A DNA stretch of 64,000 nt. Origin: Rhodamnia argentea (Eukaryota > Streptophyta > Magnoliopsida > Myrtales > Myrtaceae). Below, in pieces: positions 61,316 to 64,000 of the stretch; position 1 is the stretch's first letter, and the number at the start of each line of letters is the position of its first letter. Both the position numbers and the translations under genes were made by a program. Below the pieces are notes generated by a model. It was not told the DNA's origin, made no database searches, and saw only the letters and a list, made by a program, of their open reading frames with translations. The stretch lies in assembly GCF_020921035.1 (NCBI RefSeq), contig NC_063156.1, positions 8,556,001 through 8,620,000 on the forward strand, given 5' to 3'.

Positions 61316-61632
61316 ACCCTTGGTCTACGCACGTAACGCATGCACGCATCCAACAAATATCGAACGGAAAGAGCATGGAGTCCACACAATTCACCAAGGC
61401 CACTCTGTCCGACACGTCATCGTCATCTCCGAACGTCCATGTCTTTTCCCTCCTCCGCCCTGCGCGAACAACCCGCTCACTGTTCAGACTCGCCAACTAG
61501 GAGAGACGGTGATTGGGATAGAGCACAGTGAATACCAGCCAGGAGTCCCGCCTCTCGAGTTCTCCGTTGCACCATTCTTTTTGCGCCTCATCACCCCCTC
61601 TCTTTATCGCATTCTTTTGCTTCATCTGAATT

Positions 61633-64000
61633 ATGTAAGTCATGATCGCAATGCTAACTACTGTTGTACCCCAGGAGTCTTGTGGGGTTCGAGTTCGTTT
61701 CTGTGATGAAGTGTGCGTGCGTGTGTAGGCGTGTTGCTGATGCTGGTCCAATCGTTTTTTATGTCTCTTTGCTCTGGTTGTTGCGAAATGCAGGGATGGA
61801 GGAGGTTTGAAGCCAATGGATGCGGAGCAACTGAGAGAGAATGCGCACAGGATGGTCGATTTCATTGCCGATTACTACAAGTCCATCGAGAGCTTCCCCG
61901 TCCTCAGCCAAGTCGAGGTTTTTGGCTCATTCCCCTTCTCCTTGAGTTTGCATTTCCATATGATAACTGATTGGACACAGTGTGTGTGGGAGATAGAGAT
62001 ATGGTTACTACACCTGTGGAGTTTTTACTGTAATTGTATGAGCATCTTTTAGTTTTCATAAATGGTGCTGGTGACAGATGGACTTCTACATGAGTGATAG
62101 CGGTCCCTGAGCTTTAAGTCAAAAGCAAGGCGCTTGCAAAATCTTTGCCTAGAAGTATGAAAGGATGAGATATATGATTCTTTTTGCTTTTCCTTAGCAT
62201 CAACAGACTTTGAAGCAGAGCCAGGGGGCGGGTGCAGGGGAGGGGAGTTACCCTTCCTGGACCCCATGTATACATCGAATGTTAATCCGGTGCAGTGAAG
62301 GAGTGACCCTTTCTTAAATTGAAATGCCTATGACTCATTTATCTACACCATGAGTTGGGATAGAATTTTCCCACAGGCGGTGTAACAGAAAAAAAAAGGA
62401 ACTTTCCTTTCACTTCTTTCTCTAAGCACGTCGGAGTAATACTAAGAAAGTCAATCTGGCTCCTCCATGCAGCCTGGCTACTTACGTAAACTTCTTCCAG
62501 ATTCTGCGCCTGACCATCCTGAATCATTGCAACAAGTTCTTGAAGGTGAGGTTCTCCTACTGCTCTTATTTATAAGATCAAGAGGGGGCATTTTTTGGAT
62601 GGATTCTTTACTAACGCTTGCAGAAGTATTTGTCACTTCAAATCCCAGATTACATAATCCATAAAATTTCAAATGGGTATTTGCGGTTTATAATGTGTGT
62701 AGATGCAAACGGAGAGAACATGCAACACTTGCCAACAAGAAAAGTTAGTTAAAGTGGCTGTTGATCTAAATTAAGCATCTTTCTCTGTATAATGTCATTG
62801 CAGATGTACAGGCAAACATATTACCTGGGGTGACCCATTGGCAGAGTCCAAATTATTTTGCATATTATCCTTCTAACAGCAGTATTGCGGGTTTTATGGG
62901 AGAGATGCTCAGCGCTGGCCTCAACATAGTTGGCTTCAGTTGGATTACTTCTCCTGCTGCAACAGAACTTGAAATTATAGTTCTGGATTGGCTCGCTAAA
63001 CTTCTCAATCTGCCTGATGACTTCCTCTCAACAGGTCAGTTTGTATGCTAACAATCTTGATGGCATTAAATGGCCCGGTTTTTATTAAATTACAAACGAC
63101 ATGAAAACAAAAATGTACTTCTCACCATTTAACCAGTCAGTAGAAGAATCTTTTTATCTCACTCATGATGATTGCTGAAGGAGAAATCAAACAAACTATT
63201 TCATCTTTTTTTTTTTCGTTGTTACGGCATGAATAGTTTTCATTTGACATGTGAAGTGTGCAATATTGTCGGAAGTTTTATGACGTGGTCTACATACAAT
63301 AACAAAAAAGACATTCCCTGCCATTCCTTATTCCAATGCGCTCAATGAGAAGCTAGAATTCCATGCCTTTTCTTTTCTCTGTGACGAGCTTACTTAGCAT
63401 GAGCGCTATAGTAAAAATATGGGTTATCAGAGAGTTATGTGAATAATCTGAATCCTGTTTGGTAATGTCTTGGGACCACTATTAAATTGAATGACATTTA
63501 CTATTTTTCTTTATAATTATTTGACTTGATGAATACATTAAAGAGTCACATATTACTTTGTGATTGTAAATGGCACTGGCAGAATTCCAGTATCTAGTGG
63601 CTTGCATTTTAATTGATGATTTCGCTTTCAGAATAAAGTGTCATCTTTTCAAGTTCTTCCAATTGATAACAATAGTAGAATGGGTCACTAACTTGTCATG
63701 CAGTACTAATGCTAAACTTTGAAAATCTTTGCATTTAAACTGTTTTGTTAATTTTTTCTAAGACAGGCGCCAAATATTTCAAAGCCTTCAGAAATCCTCT
63801 TTCCAAAAGTCCAAAAAGTACGTGCGATATTGGATAGCTTACTGTCAAGTATGATGATGCAGGACCAGGTGGTGGAGTAATACAGGGTACTGCAAGTGAA
63901 GCTGTTCTAGTAGTTCTATTGGCTGCTCGAGATAAGTTTTTAAGCAGAATAGGGAAAAGTTCCCTCAATAAGCTTGTTGTTTATTCTTCTGACCAGACAC
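61633..64000 (+). CDS. Aromatic amino acid decarboxylase / aldehyde synthase, tandem gene 2 (3' end outside window)
   Basis: Visible exons: 61633-61634 (AT of the start codon), 61794-61917, 62473-62545, 62804-63034 and 63863-64000 (open at the edge). The start is [16 protein letters not shown], again with the start codon split by the first intron. Over the shared exons it is almost identical to gene 1, with changes such as His to Arg in GYLRKLL, Cys to His in PDHPES, and Met to Val in LPGVTHW. Every splice site is at the same place and phase as in gene 1, and intron sequences remain alignable in parts, so the duplication is fairly recent. The intron before the last visible exon is longer (828 against 645 bp). 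Nothing in the visible part is broken. The Lys, catalytic loop and C-terminus lie beyond the window, so activity cannot be judged. Confidence 0.93.

Larger units (their letters stand above)
60002..61632. other. Spacer between tandem AADC genes
   Basis: It holds the 3' UTR of gene 1 (to about 60450), then repeat-derived DNA. 60640-60780 has CCGGAAATT...AATTTCCGG palindromic ends with a GATGACCTTAGCGCC interior. 61140-61270 is related to the repeat at 12890-13400. The gene 2 promoter follows. Confidence 0.5.

Overview
This is a nuclear window from a flowering plant. The genes are intron-rich with GT-AG splicing, and the families (AMT1 ammonium transporter, plant-type TAF11, RIN13-like, phytocyanin, G-lectin receptor kinase, plant aromatic amino acid decarboxylase) are those of a eudicot. 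AT-rich intergenic DNA carries many small non-autonomous DNA transposons, some with GC-rich cores. The repeat style and GA/CT-rich leaders fit a woody rosid, possibly Myrtaceae (Eucalyptus-like). That last step is inference from memory and was not searched.

Layout: (1) 1-611, 3'-truncated stellacyanin-like phytocyanin, minus strand. (2) About 1.3-7.1 kb, repeat field: an old segmental duplication, a ~1.04 kb element with TTA target duplications, a hAT-type MITE nested inside an element with long inverted ends, and a foldback repeat. (3) 7715-9166, intronless AMT1 gene, plus strand, tail-to-tail with the four-exon TAF11 gene (10065-12627, minus). (4) 14645-18088, RIN13-like gene with SIM-like motifs and a Cys/His-rich block, minus. 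(5) 18.7-24.1 kb, foldback elements and tandem repeats. (6) 24825-37424, 18-exon DENN (AEX-3) domain gene, plus, 827 codons rebuilt exon by exon. (7) About 39.1-40.5 kb, collapsed SD2-5-like receptor kinase pseudogene, followed by a decayed Ty1/copia fragment. (8) 43151-47208, WDR70-type WD40 gene, minus, with a one-base frameshift in exon 2. (9) 49531-50982, CMC2-like twin-CX9C protein, plus. (10) 52436-60001, a complete 13-exon aromatic amino acid decarboxylase/aldehyde synthase gene, and from 61633 a tandem paralogue that runs off the window.

The genes do not form one pathway. They are ordinary housekeeping and metabolic neighbours: nitrogen uptake, transcription initiation, immune signalling, Rab GEF-type trafficking, a nuclear WD40 protein, mitochondrial copper enzyme assembly and aromatic amine/aldehyde synthesis. 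No wholly new system was seen. The most notable points are the AADC pair whose start codon is split by the first intron in both copies, the divergent proximal promoters of that pair, the WDR70 frameshift, the kinase pseudogene that lost everything between its lectin N-terminus and juxtamembrane segment, and an apparently templated insertion in the CMC2 leader.
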